The notes: generated by a model from the letters alone, not told the origin. Shown: positions 8,905 through 19,271, numbered from the stretch's first letter. The stretch: 64,000 bases of DNA from Stutzerimonas stutzeri (GCF_024451105.1 NZ_JANGEY010000002.1:248001-312000), one strand, 5' to 3'. Numbers and translations: made by a program.

Positions 8905-10289
8905 CAGCCGCCCAGGTTGCGCTGGCGGACGCTGGCGCGATGACGGGCACAGCAGTCCGACTCGCCGGACACGAAGCGGCTGGGCGAGTCGACGCGGTCG
9001 ATGGGGATGCTGCAACGGCCGCCACCGGGCAGTTGCGCCGTGCAGGCCGGCTGCTGGTAATGGGCCAGCCAGTCGCGATACTGCGCCTCGCTGACGAAGC
9101 ACTTGGCGGCGACGTAGCCGAGCGGATTGCGCTGATAGCCGGCGAGATCCTGCAGCGGCAGGGTCAGGTGACCGACTCCGGGGTGATAGGCGACGAAGAC
9201 CACCCCCTGTGCGGCCAGACGCTCGAGCGTCTGCTCGCCCCCCTCGCGCGCCAGGCGGTCGCGCTCTGCGCTCAGGCTGGCCAGCTCGCCGCGCAGGCGC
9301 GCCGCCTCGGCCGCCTGGCTCGCCAGGCGCGCCTCCTGCTGCTGCTCGCGCTCCCGATGCTCGAGCAGGGCCGCCTCGATGCTCGCCTCGGCCTCCTGCT
9401 CGAAACGGCGGCGCAGCGCCTCCAGGTCACTGCGACCGTGCTGGGCCAGGGCCTGGAGCTGCCGGTCCATCTCCTCGCGCGAGCGCTGGAAGCTGGCCGC
9501 CTGCTCGGCGAGGCGTGTCTTGAGGGTTTCGTTGCGCAGCATCTGCTCGGCCAGCGTCTGCTTCAGTTCGCCCAGACGCTGCTGCAGGGCCTGCTCGCGC
9601 TGCCCGCTCTGCAGGCGCAGGCGGGCCAGTTCCTCCTCGTGCTGCTTGGTCAGGCCGGCGATGCGCAGGCGCTGCTGACGCAGCAGTTGGGCGGCCTTGA
9701 GACGCTCCTCCTGCTCCAGCCGCTCGGCCTTGCGGGCGCTCTCCGTGCCACGGATCAGCTCGAGGTCGTCGGGCTGCATGTACCACTTGTGCTCGGGCGC
9801 CATGTGCAGCTTGGCCGGCTGCACGGCCGGCGCCGTGTCGTCCTCGACCAGCACCCCCAGATTGTTGCGTTTGGCCGCATCGCGGATCAGCAGCAGGTCG
9901 TTCTGCGCCGGCGACAGGCCGGGATCCCAGAGGTGCATCTGATGCCAAGACACCGGGCACTGGCTGCGGCAGGCCAGGCGGATCGGCCCGGCGCCGAGAT
10001 CCGGACCGTTGCCGGTGCGGTCGGCCAGGTGGCGCAGGGGGATGTTCCAGCCGCGGTCGGCCTCGCCGTGGTCGCCGAAGTCGATGTAGAAGCACACCAC
10101 CGCCTTGACCAGCAGGCGCGGATTGATCAGCACGAAGGCCGCGCGCATCTGCAGATCGGCGAACTCGGGCAGATTGACCACCCCGTCGAGCATGGCCTCG
10201 AACTCCGGGTAGAGCATTTCCTTGCAGATGCCGCGTTCGTTGAAGAACATCACGGCCTCTACCATCTGCGGTTTCTTCTGCAAGCTCAT
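8904..10289 (-). CDS. Large coiled-coil protein of unknown function, cysteine-rich C-terminus
   Basis: A 461-residue soluble protein with no signal peptide. Residues 1-180 are globular. Residues 183-350 are a long charged coiled coil rich in Glu, Gln, Arg and Leu. The last 100 residues form a small domain with Cys416, Cys426, Cys446-447 and His450, which could bind a metal. Similar pseudomonad proteins are sometimes labelled as chromosome-partitioning proteins because of the coiled coil, but nothing here supports that role. The ATG at 10289 gives MSLQKKPQMVEAV. Confidence 0.75.
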   Translation of the reverse strand: MSLQKKPQMVEAVMFFNERGICKEMLYPEFEAMLDGVVNLPEFADLQMRAAFVLINPRLLVKAVVCFYIDFGDHGEADRGWNIPLRHLADRTGNGPDLGAGPIRLACRSQCPVSWHQMHLWDPGLSPAQNDLLLIRDAAKRNNLGVLVEDDTAPAVQPAKLHMAPEHKWYMQPDDLELIRGTESARKAERLEQEERLKAAQLLRQQRLRIAGLTKQHEEELARLRLQSGQREQALQQRLGELKQTLAEQMLRNETLKTRLAEQAASFQRSREEMDRQLQALAQHGRSDLEALRRRFEQEAEASIEAALLEHREREQQQEARLASQAAEAARLRGELASLSAERDRLAREGGEQTLERLAAQGVVFVAYHPGVGHLTLPLQDLAGYQRNPLGYVAAKCFVSEAQYRDWLAHYQQPACTAQLPGGGRCSIPIDRVDSPSRFVSGESDCCARHRASVRQRNLGG

Positions 10290-10631
10290 CGACTCCCCTC
10301 GCACACACATCCACGTCCAGCGTCCTGCCGGACCCGATCGGCTATCCCTGTTCTGCCGGCGGATGGACATCGCATGCCGCCTGGAGTTTCGGCCGAAGTC
10401 TAGGAGAAAAGCCGCCACAGGCGATGTGAAGGGGTTGGCAGGCATCCGGGGCGGCGACGACCGGCAGGCGGGACAGCGGTCAAACTGTGACCTGGTAGCG
10501 GGAGGCCTTTTGCCAGCAGGCGCCCGCGCATGCCGACACGCCAGCGCCCGACGAGAGACTCGCGGGCCGGCGATGGCATGGGGAAGCGGGGGGGGGTACG
10601 GATACGGCGGGGGGCCGCTCAACGGCGGGAC
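10290..10631. other. Intergenic stretch without a recognisable gene
   Basis: These 342 bases lie upstream of the coiled-coil gene and downstream of a microprotein gene. I see no convincing start-plus-ribosome-site combination on either strand and no clear promoter. There is an 8-base run of G near 10588. The promoter of the coiled-coil gene is presumably here. Confidence 0.5.
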
Positions 10632-10718
10632 TCACAGCTCGGTGGCGTCGTCCGCCGGCTCCGGCAGGTCGCGCTCGGCGGCCTGCAGTTCCAGCAGTTC
10701 TTCCTGATAATCGTCCAT
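10632..10718 (-). CDS. 28-residue acidic microprotein
   Basis: A tiny open frame of 28 codons starting MDDYQEELLELQ and ending in an acidic tail (DDATEL). The ATG is preceded by AGAGAG at suitable spacing. It is rich in Asp, Glu and Leu and has no membrane segment or signal peptide. I have an impression of similar short MDDYQEELLE proteins in other pseudomonads, which would support it as real, but I cannot check. Function unknown. It lies between the coiled-coil gene and the tRNA terminator. Confidence 0.55.
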   Translation of the reverse strand: MDDYQEELLELQAAERDLPEPADDATEL

Positions 10719-10820
10719 AACGGTCTCTCTTCTGTTCTGGCGTCAATGCGGTCCGTTTCGGACCACAAGTTTTAGCCTAAAGATCCCGGATGACGAAGAG
10801 ATGACTGTTGCAGAATGTGA

Positions 10821-10852
10821 AAAGCCCCTCGAGATCGCTCTCGAGGGGCTTT
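10821..10852 (-). terminator. Terminator of the tRNA-Asp/tRNA-Val operon
   Basis: A 14-bp perfect stem (AAAGCCCCTCGAGA and its complement) with a TCGC loop sits just after the first tRNA-Asp gene in the direction of transcription and ends in CTTTTCACATT. A typical intrinsic terminator. Confidence 0.85.
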
Positions 10853-10857
10853 CGATA

Positions 10858-10934
10858 TGGCGCAGCGGACGGGACTCGAACCCGCGACCCCCGGCGTGAC
10901 AGGCCGGTATTCTAACCGACTGAACTACCGCTGC
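10858..10934 (-). tRNA. tRNA-Asp (GUC)
   Basis: 77 bases including an encoded CCA. The acceptor stem GCAGCGG pairs with CCGCTGC, the anticodon loop reads GTC, and the T-arm has GGTTCGAGTCC. Nearly identical to the second tRNA-Asp 96 bases away; the differences are confined to the acceptor stem. The 22 bases just upstream of both genes are identical, indicating tandem duplication. Confidence 0.95.
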
Positions 10935-11030
10935 GCGTCGGCCGGACTTGCGTCCGTGGAACTCTTTTGCAACTGGCCGCGAGACGTTTCTCCTCGCGGT
11001 TTCGGGGTCCCTTTCGGCACTCCCTGAATA

Positions 11031-11107
11031 TGGCGCAGTGGACGGGACTCGAACCCGCGACCCCCGGCGTGACAGGCCGGTATTCTAACCGACTGAACTA
11101 CCACTGC
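11031..11107 (-). tRNA. tRNA-Asp (GUC), second copy
   Basis: 77 bases with an encoded CCA. Acceptor stem GCAGTGG/CCACTGC, anticodon GTC. The body is identical to the first copy. Same transcript as the tRNA-Val gene upstream. Confidence 0.95.
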
Positions 11108-11153
11108 GCGTCGGCCGGACTTGCGTCCGAATACATCTTTGCGTGACAAGGTT

Positions 11154-11229
11154 TGGTGGCTGATGACGGGATCGAACCGCCGACCCCCTGCGTGTGATGC
11201 AGGTGCTCTCCCAGCTGAGCTAATCAGCC
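11154..11229 (-). tRNA. tRNA-Val (CAC)
   Basis: 76 bases with an encoded CCA. Acceptor stem GGCTGAT/ATCAGCC, D-arm GCTCAGCTGGGAGAGC. The anticodon stem CCTGC/GCAGG encloses the loop ATCACAC, which places CAC at the anticodon and so reads GUG codons. First gene of the three-tRNA operon. Confidence 0.9.
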
Positions 11230-11320
11230 ATCGCCTTGCGACGGGGGCGAACTTTACGCACCTGCTGGAGCTAAGTCAACAGCCCACAAGGATTTTTTTC
11301 GTTTTCCCCGCGTAGCCCGC

Positions 11321-12085
11321 TCAGCCCGGGTAGATCATCCTCCGACTCATGCCGCCGTCGACCACGAATTCCTGGCCGGTGACGAAGCCGGCCTGCGGCG
11401 AAAGCAGCCAGGCCACCAGTGCCGCGACGTCCTCCACCCGGCCGACCCGACCGACCGGATGCTGGGCATGCTCCTCCGCCGACAGCGGCGCGGCGCGCTG
11501 CACCGCAGGGTCGCGCGCATCGATCCAGCCCGGACTGACCACGTTGACACGGATCTCCGGCCCGAGGCTGACCGCCAGGGCATGGGTCAGCGCCAGCAGC
11601 CCCCCCTTGCTGGCCGCGTAGGCTTCGCTGTCCGGCTCGGACTGGCGGGCACGGGTCGAGGCGACGTTGACGATCGCCCCGCCGCTGGCGCGCAGGTAGG
11701 GTGCGCAGGCCCTGGCCAGCAGCATGGCGCCGCTCAGGTTGACCGCCAGCACCCGGTTCCAGTGCGCCAGCGACAGACTCTCCAGCGGCGGGTTGTGCGC
11801 CTCGGCCAGCGCCGCGTTGTTGACCAGCGCATCGAGACGCCCGAACTGGCCGATCAGCTCGGCGACGCCGAGGGCCACCTGCTGCTCGTCGGCGACGTCC
11901 ATGCGCACGAACCAGGCCTGCTCGCCCAGCGCGCGCGCCACCCGTGCGCCGCGTGCACGGTCGAGATCGGCGAGCACCACCTGCCAGCCCTCGGCGATCA
12001 GCCAGGCGGCGACGCCCAGGCCGATACCGCGGGCGGCCCCCGTGACCAGCGCCACCGGGCGCATCCCTTCGGCCCGCCGCTCCAT
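11321..12085 (-). CDS. Short-chain dehydrogenase/reductase
   Basis: A 254-residue NAD(P)-dependent oxidoreductase. The cofactor motif TGAARGIG is near residue 15, NNAA near 90, a catalytic serine in NVASTRA, and the YxxxK pair in YAASKGG. An Asp after the second strand (LADLD) suggests NAD preference. The substrate is unknown. The ATG at 12085 overlaps the metZ stop (TGATG), so it is translated behind metZ; a GTG one codon earlier is possible. Confidence 0.88.
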   Translation of the reverse strand: MERRAEGMRPVALVTGAARGIGLGVAAWLIAEGWQVVLADLDRARGARVARALGEQAWFVRMDVADEQQVALGVAELIGQFGRLDALVNNAALAEAHNPPLESLSLAHWNRVLAVNLSGAMLLARACAPYLRASGGAIVNVASTRARQSEPDSEAYAASKGGLLALTHALAVSLGPEIRVNVVSPGWIDARDPAVQRAAPLSAEEHAQHPVGRVGRVEDVAALVAWLLSPQAGFVTGQEFVVDGGMSRRMIYPG

Positions 12086-13296
12086 CACAGCGCCGCCAGA
12101 CCGCGGGCCAGGTCGGCCTTGATGTCCTCGAGGTCTTCCAGGCCCACCGCGACGCGGATCAGGTTGTCACCGATCCCCGCCGCCGCGCGCGCCTCGGGGC
12201 TCAGGCGGCCGTGGGAAGTGCTGGCCGGATGGGCGATGGTGGTCTTGGTGTCGCCGAGGTTGGTGGTGATCGAGATCATCCGCGTGGCGTCGATGAGCTT
12301 CCAGGCGGCGGCCCTGTCGCCCTTGACCTCGAAGCTGACCACCGCGCCGAAGCCGCTCTGCTGGCGGCGGGCCAGTTCGTGCTGCGGATGGCTGGGCAGG
12401 CCGGCGTAGTAGACCCGCGCCACCTGCGGCTGGCGCTCCAGCCACTCGGCCAGCGCCTGGGCGCTGGCGCAATGGGCGAGCATGCGTACCTTGAGGGTTT
12501 CCAGGCCCTTGAGGAACAGCCAGGCATTGAACGGGCTGAGGGTCGGCCCCGCGGTGCGCAGGAAGCCGACCACCTCCTGCATCAGCTTGCTGCTGCCGGC
12601 GACCACGCCGCCCAGGCAGCGGCCCTGGCCGTCGATGTACTTGGTCGCCGAGTGGATGACGATGTCGGCGCCGAGCTTGAGCGGCTGCTGCAGCACCGGG
12701 GTGCAGAAGCAGTTGTCCACCGCCAGCAGCGCGCCATGGGCATGGGCGACCTCGGCCAGGGCGGCGATGTCGACCAGTTCGGCCAGCGGGTTGGACGGCG
12801 ATTCGACGATGAACAGCTTGGTGTTCGGCTTGCAGGCCGCCGCCCAGGCGTCCAGATCGGCCAGCGGCGGGTAGTCCACCTCGACACCGAAGCGCTTGAA
12901 GTACTTGTCGAACAGGCTGATGGTCGAGCCGAACACGCTGCGCGAGACCAGCACGTGGTCGCCGGCGCTGCACAGGCTCATCACCATGGCAAGGATCGCG
13001 CCCATCCCCGAAGCCGCGGCGACCGCCTGCTCGGCACCCTCCAGGGCGGCGATGCGCTCCTCGAAGGTGCGCACCGTCGGGTTGGTGTAGCGCGAGTAGA
13101 CGTTGCCGGGCTGCTCGCCGGCGAAGCGCGCGGCGGCGTCGGCGGCGCTGCGGAACACGTAGCTGGAGGTCATGAACAGGGCTTCGCCGTGTTCGCCCTC
13201 CGGGCTGCGCTGCTGCCCGGCGCGGACCGCCAGGGTGTCGAAGCCGGCGCCGGAAAGATCGCTGTCGAGCCGGCCGGCCTGCCATTCGTGGGTCAT
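12085..13296 (-). CDS. metZ: O-succinylhomoserine sulfhydrylase
   Basis: Makes homocysteine from O-succinylhomoserine and sulfide in methionine synthesis. The 403-residue protein belongs to the Cys/Met PLP family: YSRYTNPT, the glycine-rich ASGMGAI, DNCFCTP and the PLP lysine Lys219 in HSATKYIDG. The metB/metZ/O-acetylhomoserine sulfhydrylase group is hard to split by eye; metZ is preferred from its place between purF and the SDR gene, as in P. aeruginosa. The ATG follows GGAGAAGG. Confidence 0.9.
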   Translation of the reverse strand: MTHEWQAGRLDSDLSGAGFDTLAVRAGQQRSPEGEHGEALFMTSSYVFRSAADAAARFAGEQPGNVYSRYTNPTVRTFEERIAALEGAEQAVAAASGMGAILAMVMSLCSAGDHVLVSRSVFGSTISLFDKYFKRFGVEVDYPPLADLDAWAAACKPNTKLFIVESPSNPLAELVDIAALAEVAHAHGALLAVDNCFCTPVLQQPLKLGADIVIHSATKYIDGQGRCLGGVVAGSSKLMQEVVGFLRTAGPTLSPFNAWLFLKGLETLKVRMLAHCASAQALAEWLERQPQVARVYYAGLPSHPQHELARRQQSGFGAVVSFEVKGDRAAAWKLIDATRMISITTNLGDTKTTIAHPASTSHGRLSPEARAAAGIGDNLIRVAVGLEDLEDIKADLARGLAAL

Positions 13297-13364
13297 GGGA
13301 ACCTTCTCCTCGGGCGGCAGGAAGGCTCACGGAATGGCCGGCACTGCCGCCGGTTGTGCGCTAT

Positions 13365-13387
13365 GGCGCCGCCCGACGGGCGGCGCC
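13365..13387 (-). terminator. Hairpin after purF
   Basis: A 10-bp GC-rich perfect stem (GGCGCCGCCC and its complement) with a 3-base loop, 8 bases after the purF stop. No T-run follows, so termination strength is uncertain. Confidence 0.55.
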
Positions 13388-13394
13388 GCGTCGG

Positions 13395-14900
13395 TCAGTT
13401 GTTGTGCAAGTCGATGATCGCGCCGGGGGCACCGTTGTTGGCCTTGGCCAGGTCGTTGCGCGCCTGCTCGATGCGATCCAGGTAGGCCTCGTTGACGTCG
13501 CCGGTCACGTAGTTGCCGTCGAACACCGCGCCGTCGAACTGGGCGATCTTGATCTTGCCGCCGCCGACTGCCTCCTTGAGATCGTCGAGGTCCTGGTAGA
13601 CCAGCCAGTCGGTGCCGATCAGCTCGCCGACTTCCTCGGTGCTGCGGCCGTGGGCGATCAGTTCGTGGGCGCTGGGCATGTCGATGCCGTAGACGTTGGG
13701 GTAGCGTACCGCCGGGGCGGCGGAGCAGAAGTAGACCTTCTTCGCCCCGGCCTCGCGGGCCATCTGGATGATCTGCTTGCAGGTGGTGCCGCGGACGATC
13801 GAGTCGTCGACCAGCATCACGTTCTTGCCGCGGAACTCCAGATCGATGGCGTTGAGCTTCTGGCGCACCGACTTCTTGCGCGCCGCCTGGCCGGGCATGA
13901 TGAAGGTGCGGCCGATGTAGCGGTTCTTGACGAAGCCCTCGCGGAACTTCACGCCCAGCTTGTTGGCCAGCTCCAGGGCGGAGGTGCGGCTGGTGTCGGG
14001 GATCGGGATGATCACGTCGATGTCGTGATCCGGGCGCTCGCGGAGGATCTTCTCGGCGAGCTTTTCGCCCATGCGCAGGCGCGCCTTGTAAACCGACACG
14101 CCGTCCATGATCGAGTCCGGACGGGCCAGGTAGACGTACTCGAACAGGCACGGCGAGAGCTGCGGGTTCGCCGCGCACTGGCGGGTCTGCAGCTGGCCTT
14201 CGGGGGTGATGTACACCGCCTCGCCCGGCGCCAGGTCGCGGATCAGGGTGAAGCCGAGCACGTCGAGGGCCACGCTCTCCGAGGCGATCATGTACTCGAC
14301 GCCCTCGTCGGTGTGGCGCTGGCCGAACACCAGCGGACGGATGCCGTGGGGGTCGCGGAAGCCGACGATGCCGTAGCCGGTGATCATCGCCACCACGCCG
14401 TAGCCGCCGCGGCAGCGCTGATGCACGCCGGCCACCGCGGCGAAGATGTCGTCGGCGGTCGGCTGCAGCTTGTTGCGTACGGCCAGCTCGTGGGCGAACA
14501 CGTTGAGCAGCACTTCCGAGTCGGAGTTGGTGTTGATGTGGCGCAGGTCGGACTCGTAGATCTCGCGCGACAGCTGGTCGACGTTGGTCAGGTTGCCGTT
14601 GTGCGCCAGGGTGATGCCGTAGGGCGAGTTGACGTAGAACGGCTGCGCCTCGGCCGAGCTGGAGCTGCCGGCGGTCGGGTAGCGCACGTGGCCGATGCCG
14701 ATGTTGCCGATCAGCCGCTGCATGTGCCGGGTGTGGAACACGTCGCGCACCAGGCCGTTGTCCTTGCGCAGGAACAGGCGGCCGTCATGGCTGGTCACGA
14801 TGCCGGCAGCGTCCTGGCCGCGGTGCTGAAGAACCGTAAGGGCGTCGTAGAGCGCCTGATTGACGTTCGACTTACCCACAATACCAACGATGCCACACAT
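13395..14900 (-). CDS. purF: Amidophosphoribosyltransferase
   Basis: Catalyses the first step of purine synthesis, transferring glutamine ammonia to PRPP. Starting at the ATG at 14900 the 501-residue protein begins MCGIVGIVG, so Cys2 becomes the N-terminal nucleophile of the glutaminase domain after Met removal; upstream in-frame codons would bury it. The PRPP-binding loop [13 protein letters not shown] lies in the C-terminal half. It follows cvpA closely (25 bases), the usual cvpA-purF pairing. Confidence 0.97.
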   Translation of the reverse strand: MCGIVGIVGKSNVNQALYDALTVLQHRGQDAAGIVTSHDGRLFLRKDNGLVRDVFHTRHMQRLIGNIGIGHVRYPTAGSSSSAEAQPFYVNSPYGITLAHNGNLTNVDQLSREIYESDLRHINTNSDSEVLLNVFAHELAVRNKLQPTADDIFAAVAGVHQRCRGGYGVVAMITGYGIVGFRDPHGIRPLVFGQRHTDEGVEYMIASESVALDVLGFTLIRDLAPGEAVYITPEGQLQTRQCAANPQLSPCLFEYVYLARPDSIMDGVSVYKARLRMGEKLAEKILRERPDHDIDVIIPIPDTSRTSALELANKLGVKFREGFVKNRYIGRTFIMPGQAARKKSVRQKLNAIDLEFRGKNVMLVDDSIVRGTTCKQIIQMAREAGAKKVYFCSAAPAVRYPNVYGIDMPSAHELIAHGRSTEEVGELIGTDWLVYQDLDDLKEAVGGGKIKIAQFDGAVFDGNYVTGDVNEAYLDRIEQARNDLAKANNGAPGAIIDLHNN

Positions 14901-14925
14901 GTGACGCAACCCCTACAAAGTCAGG

Positions 14926-15465
14926 CTAGAGCGGAAAGGCCGCACGACCGGGCAGGCCGCCGGCGGAGGACGACCGTTCGAAGAACCCGAGCACCAGGTT
15001 CTTCGACCAGTCGGCGATCATCAGAAACTCGGGCAGCAGCGCCGACTGCCGCCACCAGGGATCCTGCTGCACCGGCGCCAGGCTCAGCAGGCCGACCACG
15101 ATCACCACCAGCAGCGCGCCGCGGGCCAGGCCGAAGACCATGCCGAGCAGGCGGTCGGTGCCGGTCAGTCCGGTGACCTGTACCAGCGCGCCGAGCAGGT
15201 GGGTGATCAGCGCACCGACCATCAGGGTCACCACGAAGAGGATCGCGCAGGCGGCGATCACCCGCACCGAAGGCAGCTCGATGTAGGGCGCCAGATGGCC
15301 GGCCAGCGCGCCGCCGTACAGCCAGGCCACCCCGCTGGCCGCCACCCAGACCAGCAGCGACAGGGCCTCGCGGACGAATCCGCGGGTCAGGCTGAGCAAT
15401 CCGGAAACGGCGATCAGCGCGATGATGGACCAGTCGACCCAGTTGAAGGACACGATGCTGCTCAC
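14926..15465 (-). CDS. cvpA: CvpA family membrane protein
   Basis: A 179-residue inner-membrane protein with four predicted helices, named for colicin V production and usually found upstream of purF. It reads VDWSIIALIAVSGLLS then TRGFVREALSLLVW, typical of the family. No ATG fits: a GTG at 15465 or a second GTG at 15453 must be used, and neither has a strong ribosome site. Confidence 0.88.
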   Translation of the reverse strand: MSSIVSFNWVDWSIIALIAVSGLLSLTRGFVREALSLLVWVAASGVAWLYGGALAGHLAPYIELPSVRVIAACAILFVVTLMVGALITHLLGALVQVTGLTGTDRLLGMVFGLARGALLVVIVVGLLSLAPVQQDPWWRQSALLPEFLMIADWSKNLVLGFFERSSSAGGLPGRAAFPL

Positions 15466-15517
15466 TGGCGAAATGCGGAAAACAGGCGCGAATTCTAGCA
15501 GATCGCGAGCGGCAGCG

Positions 15518-16114
15518 TCAGCGGCGCTCGGGCTGGAAACGCACCACGATGGGACTGAGCCGGTGCTGACGGGCGATCTGCTCGCGCACCCGCTCGGCAT
15601 CGGTGCGCTCAAGCAGCGGACCGACGAACACCCGATGCATGCCGTCCACGCTGCGGATGTAGGCATCGAAGCCCTGCGCGCGCAGCTTGCGCTGCAGCTC
15701 CTCGGCACGCGCTCGACTGGACAGGCTGGCCAGCTGCACCGACCAGCTGACCGGCACGCCGTCGGCATCCAGGCGGGCAGCCGGGCGCTCCGGCGCAGAA
15801 GCGGCCGGCTGCGGAGGCGTCGCCTGCCCGCCGGCCGGCGCCGCCACGAGCGGCGGGCTCGACGGCGGCTCGAGCGCCGGCGCGACGGCCTCCGCCGGCG
15901 CCACGCCAGCCTCGGCCTGCGGCTCGGGCACGGCGACCGGTGCGTCCGGGGTCGCCATCGCCGTCGGCATGGGCGGCATGGGCGGCGCCTCGACGCGCAC
16001 CCGACGCACCTCGTCCTCGCGGTTGAACAGCATGGGCAGGAACACCACGCCCAGCGCCAGCAGCACGACGGCGCCGACGATGCGTTGTTTCAGTCTGCGC
16101 TCCAGCAGGGCCAT
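15518..16114 (-). CDS. SPOR-domain protein (DedD-like)
   Basis: A 198-residue protein with one N-terminal membrane helix (about residues 12-30), a long Pro/Ala-rich periplasmic linker and a C-terminal SPOR domain from about 120 (VSWSVQLASLSSRARAEEL...FVGPLLERTDA). SPOR domains bind denuded peptidoglycan at the septum. Its place between folC and cvpA matches DedD. Confidence 0.88.
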   Translation of the reverse strand: MALLERRLKQRIVGAVVLLALGVVFLPMLFNREDEVRRVRVEAPPMPPMPTAMATPDAPVAVPEPQAEAGVAPAEAVAPALEPPSSPPLVAAPAGGQATPPQPAASAPERPAARLDADGVPVSWSVQLASLSSRARAEELQRKLRAQGFDAYIRSVDGMHRVFVGPLLERTDAERVREQIARQHRLSPIVVRFQPERR

Positions 16115-16129
16115 CGGCTGCCTCCCCGC

Positions 16130-17425
16130 CTATTCCCGAGCGGCCGGCGAGCCGGCGTGGCGCTCCAGCCACTGCAGGGCCTCGGCCACGCTGTAGAAGG
16201 AGCCGAACACCAGGACCTCGTCGTCCGCGTCGGCCTCGGCGAGCTGCGCCTGCAGAGCGGCGACCAGCGACGCGTGGACGCCGACGCTGGCGCCGCACGC
16301 GGCGAGCGCCGCCTGCAGCTCCTCGGCGCTGCGGCTGCGCGGCGTTGGCAACGGCGCCACCGCCCAGTGGGCGATCTGTCCCAGCAACGGCCCGACCACC
16401 CCGAGCAGATCCTTGTCGGCCAGCAGGCCGAACACCGCCAGACGACGACCGGCGACCGGGCGCGCGGCCAGGCGGCCGGCCAGATACTCGGCGGCATGCG
16501 GGTTGTGGCCGACATCCAGCAACACCTGCAGCACGCGTCCCTGCCAGTGCAGCTCGCGGCGTTCGAGACGGCCGGCGATCCGGGTGCGGCGCAGTGCCTC
16601 GACCAGGGTCGACGGCTGCCAGGCCAGGTCCAGCAGGGCGAAGGCCTGCAGCGCCAGCGCGGCGTTCTCCAACGGCAGATCGAGCGGCGGCAGCCCGGCG
16701 AGCTCCAACGGCCGACCGGCGGCGTCGACGCCGCGCCAGCGCCAGCCCTGCTCGTCGGACGTCAGGTCGAAATCGCGCCCGCGCAGGCACAGCGGACAGC
16801 CCAGCTCGGCGGCGCGCGCCAGCAGGGCGGGCGGCGGCTCGAGGTCGCCGCAGGCTACCGGCTTGCCGGCGCGGAAGATGCCGGCCTTCTCCACCGCCAC
16901 GCTGTCGCGGCTGTCGCCCAGCCACTCGACGTGGTCGATGCCGATGCTGGTGACCACCGCCAGGTCGGCGTCGACCAGGTTGACCGCATCCAGCCGACCG
17001 CCGAGGCCGACCTCGAGCACCACGGCATCCAGCGCCGCACGCTCGAACAGCCAGAAGGCCGCCAGGGTGCCCATCTCGAAATAGGTCAGCGAGGTATCGC
17101 CGCGCGCCGCCTCGACGGCGGCGAAGGCCGCGCACAGCGCTTCGTCGCTGGCCTCGCCTTCGGGCAGTTGCACCCGCTCGTTGTAGCGCAGCAGGTGCGG
17201 CGAGCTGTACACGCCGACGCGCAGCCCGCTGGCACGCAGCAGGCTGGCGAGGAAGGCGCAGGTGGAGCCCTTGCCGTTGGTGCCGGTGACGGTGATCACC
17301 CGCGGTGCCGGCCGGCCGAGAGCGAGGCGTTCCAGCACCGCGCGGGCGCGCTCCAGGCCCATGTCGATCGACACCGGATGCAGCTGCTCCAGGTAGCTCA
17401 GCCAGTCGGCGAGGCTGCGGCTCAT
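16130..17425 (-). CDS. folC: Bifunctional folylpolyglutamate / dihydrofolate synthase
   Basis: Adds glutamate to dihydropteroate and folates. The 431-residue protein has the P-loop [10 protein letters not shown] at about 45-54, the family motif [12 protein letters not shown] and DVGHNPHA in the C-terminal half. The ATG at 17425 overlaps the accD stop (ATGA), so accD-folC are coupled. Confidence 0.95.
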   Translation of the reverse strand: MSRSLADWLSYLEQLHPVSIDMGLERARAVLERLALGRPAPRVITVTGTNGKGSTCAFLASLLRASGLRVGVYSSPHLLRYNERVQLPEGEASDEALCAAFAAVEAARGDTSLTYFEMGTLAAFWLFERAALDAVVLEVGLGGRLDAVNLVDADLAVVTSIGIDHVEWLGDSRDSVAVEKAGIFRAGKPVACGDLEPPPALLARAAELGCPLCLRGRDFDLTSDEQGWRWRGVDAAGRPLELAGLPPLDLPLENAALALQAFALLDLAWQPSTLVEALRRTRIAGRLERRELHWQGRVLQVLLDVGHNPHAAEYLAGRLAARPVAGRRLAVFGLLADKDLLGVVGPLLGQIAHWAVAPLPTPRSRSAEELQAALAACGASVGVHASLVAALQAQLAEADADDEVLVFGSFYSVAEALQWLERHAGSPAARE

Positions 17426-18306
17426 GCGCTGAGCGGCTCGGCGACCGGCGACGGCTGGTGGGTGAGCTGGGCCAGCAGGCGGGCCAGACGCGGACGCAGT
17501 TCGGCGCGGTGGACGATCATGTCGATGGCGCCGTGCTCGAGGAGGAACTCGCTGCGCTGGAAGCCTTCCGGCAGCTTCTCGCGCACGGTCTGCTCGATCA
17601 CCCGCGGGCCGGCGAAGCCGATCAGCGCCTTGGGCTCGGCGACGTTGACGTCGCCGAGCATCGCCAGGCTGGCCGACACGCCGCCGTACACCGGATCGGT
17701 CAGCACGGAGACGAAGGGAATGCCCTCCTCGCGCAGACGGGCGATCACCGCCGAGGTCTTGGCCATCTGCATCAGCGAGATCAGCGCCTCCTGCATGCGC
17801 GCGCCGCCCGAGGCGGAGAAGCAGATCAGCGGGCAGCGCTTCTCCAGGGCGACGTTGGCGGCGCGCACGAAGCGCTCGCCGACGATCGAGCCCATCGAGC
17901 CGCCCATGAAGGAGAACTCGAAGGCGCAGGCGACCACCGCCAGGCCCTGCAGGCTGCCGCTCATGGCGACCAGCGCGTCCTTCTCGCCGGTGTCCTTCTG
18001 CGCGGCGGTCAGGCGATCCTTGTACTTCTTGCTGTCGCGGAACTTCAGACGATCCACCGGCTCCAGCTCGGCGCCGATCTCCTCGCGCCCCTCGGCGTCG
18101 AGGAAGAAGTCCAGGCGGGTGCGCGCGTTGATGCGCATGTGGTGGTCGCATTTGGGACAGACGTCCAGGGTCTTTTCCAGCTCCGGCCGGTAGAGCACCG
18201 CATCGCAGGACGGGCACTTGTGCCAGAGCCCTTCGGGCACCGTGCTTTTCTTCACCTCGGAACGCATGATCGAGGGAATCAGTTTGTCTACCAGCCAGTT
18301 GCTCAT
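17422..18306 (-). CDS. accD: Acetyl-CoA carboxylase carboxyltransferase, beta subunit
   Basis: With AccA it transfers the carboxyl group from biotin to acetyl-CoA, the first committed step of fatty-acid synthesis. The 294-residue protein has the four-cysteine zinc ribbon (Cys31, 34, 50, 53) and the carboxyltransferase core [12 protein letters not shown] and [14 protein letters not shown] precedes the ATG at 18306. First gene of an accD-folC-SPOR run. Confidence 0.97.
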   Translation of the reverse strand: MSNWLVDKLIPSIMRSEVKKSTVPEGLWHKCPSCDAVLYRPELEKTLDVCPKCDHHMRINARTRLDFFLDAEGREEIGAELEPVDRLKFRDSKKYKDRLTAAQKDTGEKDALVAMSGSLQGLAVVACAFEFSFMGGSMGSIVGERFVRAANVALEKRCPLICFSASGGARMQEALISLMQMAKTSAVIARLREEGIPFVSVLTDPVYGGVSASLAMLGDVNVAEPKALIGFAGPRVIEQTVREKLPEGFQRSEFLLEHGAIDMIVHRAELRPRLARLLAQLTHQPSPVAEPLSA

Positions 18307-18573
18307 GCTCTGTTCTCCGTAGGCCCGGGCTGGCGCGCAGCGGATGCGCCGCACAGCTCGACGAGCGGATTCACGTTTGCGGTCGCGCGGCGATGCGACG
18401 CCCAGCGGCAGCCGTGCTGCCCACGAGACGCGGCCGCATCGCCTGCGACCATGGTGCGCACGGCCGCCGCAGCGCCGTCACGCGATAAACTCAACGCCGG
18501 CAAGGCCCCGGCCCTGCGACGATCCCAGGCTAATGGACGGCGCACCCGCGGCGACCGTCACATGGCCGATGCT

Positions 18574-19194
18574 TCAAGCGGCGCGCACCGCCGCGAGGAA
18601 CGCGCGCACCCTGGCGGCATCCTTGATGCCCTTGCTCGCCTCCACCCCGCCGCTGACGTCCACCGCCCAGGGGCGAACCTGGCGGATCGCCGCGCCGACG
18701 TTCTCCGGCGTCAGGCCACCGGCGAGGACGATCGGACAACCGGGCTGCTCCGGCACCAGCGACCAGTCGAAGGCCTCGCCGGTGCCGCCCGGCACGCCGG
18801 GCACGAAGGTATCCAGCAGGATGCCCGCCGCTCCGGGGTACTCGGCGCAGCGCGCGCGGATATCCTCGCCCTCGCGCACGCGCAGGGCCTTGATGTACGG
18901 CCGGTGGTAGCCGGCGCAGTCGGCCGCGGTCTCGTCGCCGTGGAACTGCAGCAGATCCAGCGGCACCGCCTCGAGGATCTCGTTCAGCTCGCAGCGCGCG
19001 GCGTCGACGAACAGTCCGACCGTGGTCACGAAGGGCGGCAGTGCCGCGACGATCTCCCGCGCGCGGCGCACGTCGACCGCCCGCGGACTCCTGGCGTAGA
19101 ACACCAGGCCGATGGCGTCGGCGCCGGCCTCGGCCGCCACCAGGGCATCCTCGACGCGGGTAATCCCGCAGATCTTGCTGCGAACCACTGACAA
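18574..19194 (-). CDS. trpF: Phosphoribosylanthranilate isomerase
   Basis: Third step of the tryptophan pathway. The 206-residue TIM-barrel protein has KICGITR at the N-terminus (catalytic Cys) and DVSGGVE near the C-terminus. No ATG is available. I chose the TTG at 19194 because GGAGG lies 8 bases before it; a GTG at 19188 is the alternative, and the longer frame back to 19215 would include the ribosome site itself. The 267 bases downstream, before accD, hold no recognisable gene. Confidence 0.92.
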   Translation of the reverse strand: MSVVRSKICGITRVEDALVAAEAGADAIGLVFYARSPRAVDVRRAREIVAALPPFVTTVGLFVDAARCELNEILEAVPLDLLQFHGDETAADCAGYHRPYIKALRVREGEDIRARCAEYPGAAGILLDTFVPGVPGGTGEAFDWSLVPEQPGCPIVLAGGLTPENVGAAIRQVRPWAVDVSGGVEASKGIKDAARVRAFLAAVRAA

Positions 19195-19271
19195 GGGGAC
19201 AGCCTCCAGCGACAAAGCGGCGATAGTAGCAAATGCCTCCGGACAGCGTCAGCCCGCGACAGGCGACCGAT

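Noticed and set aside
6037-8943. A 968-codon plus-strand open frame across nadK and the PLP gene
   Set aside because: It is a shadow of nadK, the DUF1853 gene and the PLP enzyme gene; the overlapping real genes carry recognisable motifs.
18307-18573. A gene between trpF and accD
   Set aside because: Short open frames exist on both strands but none has a ribosome site or recognisable product; treated as non-coding.
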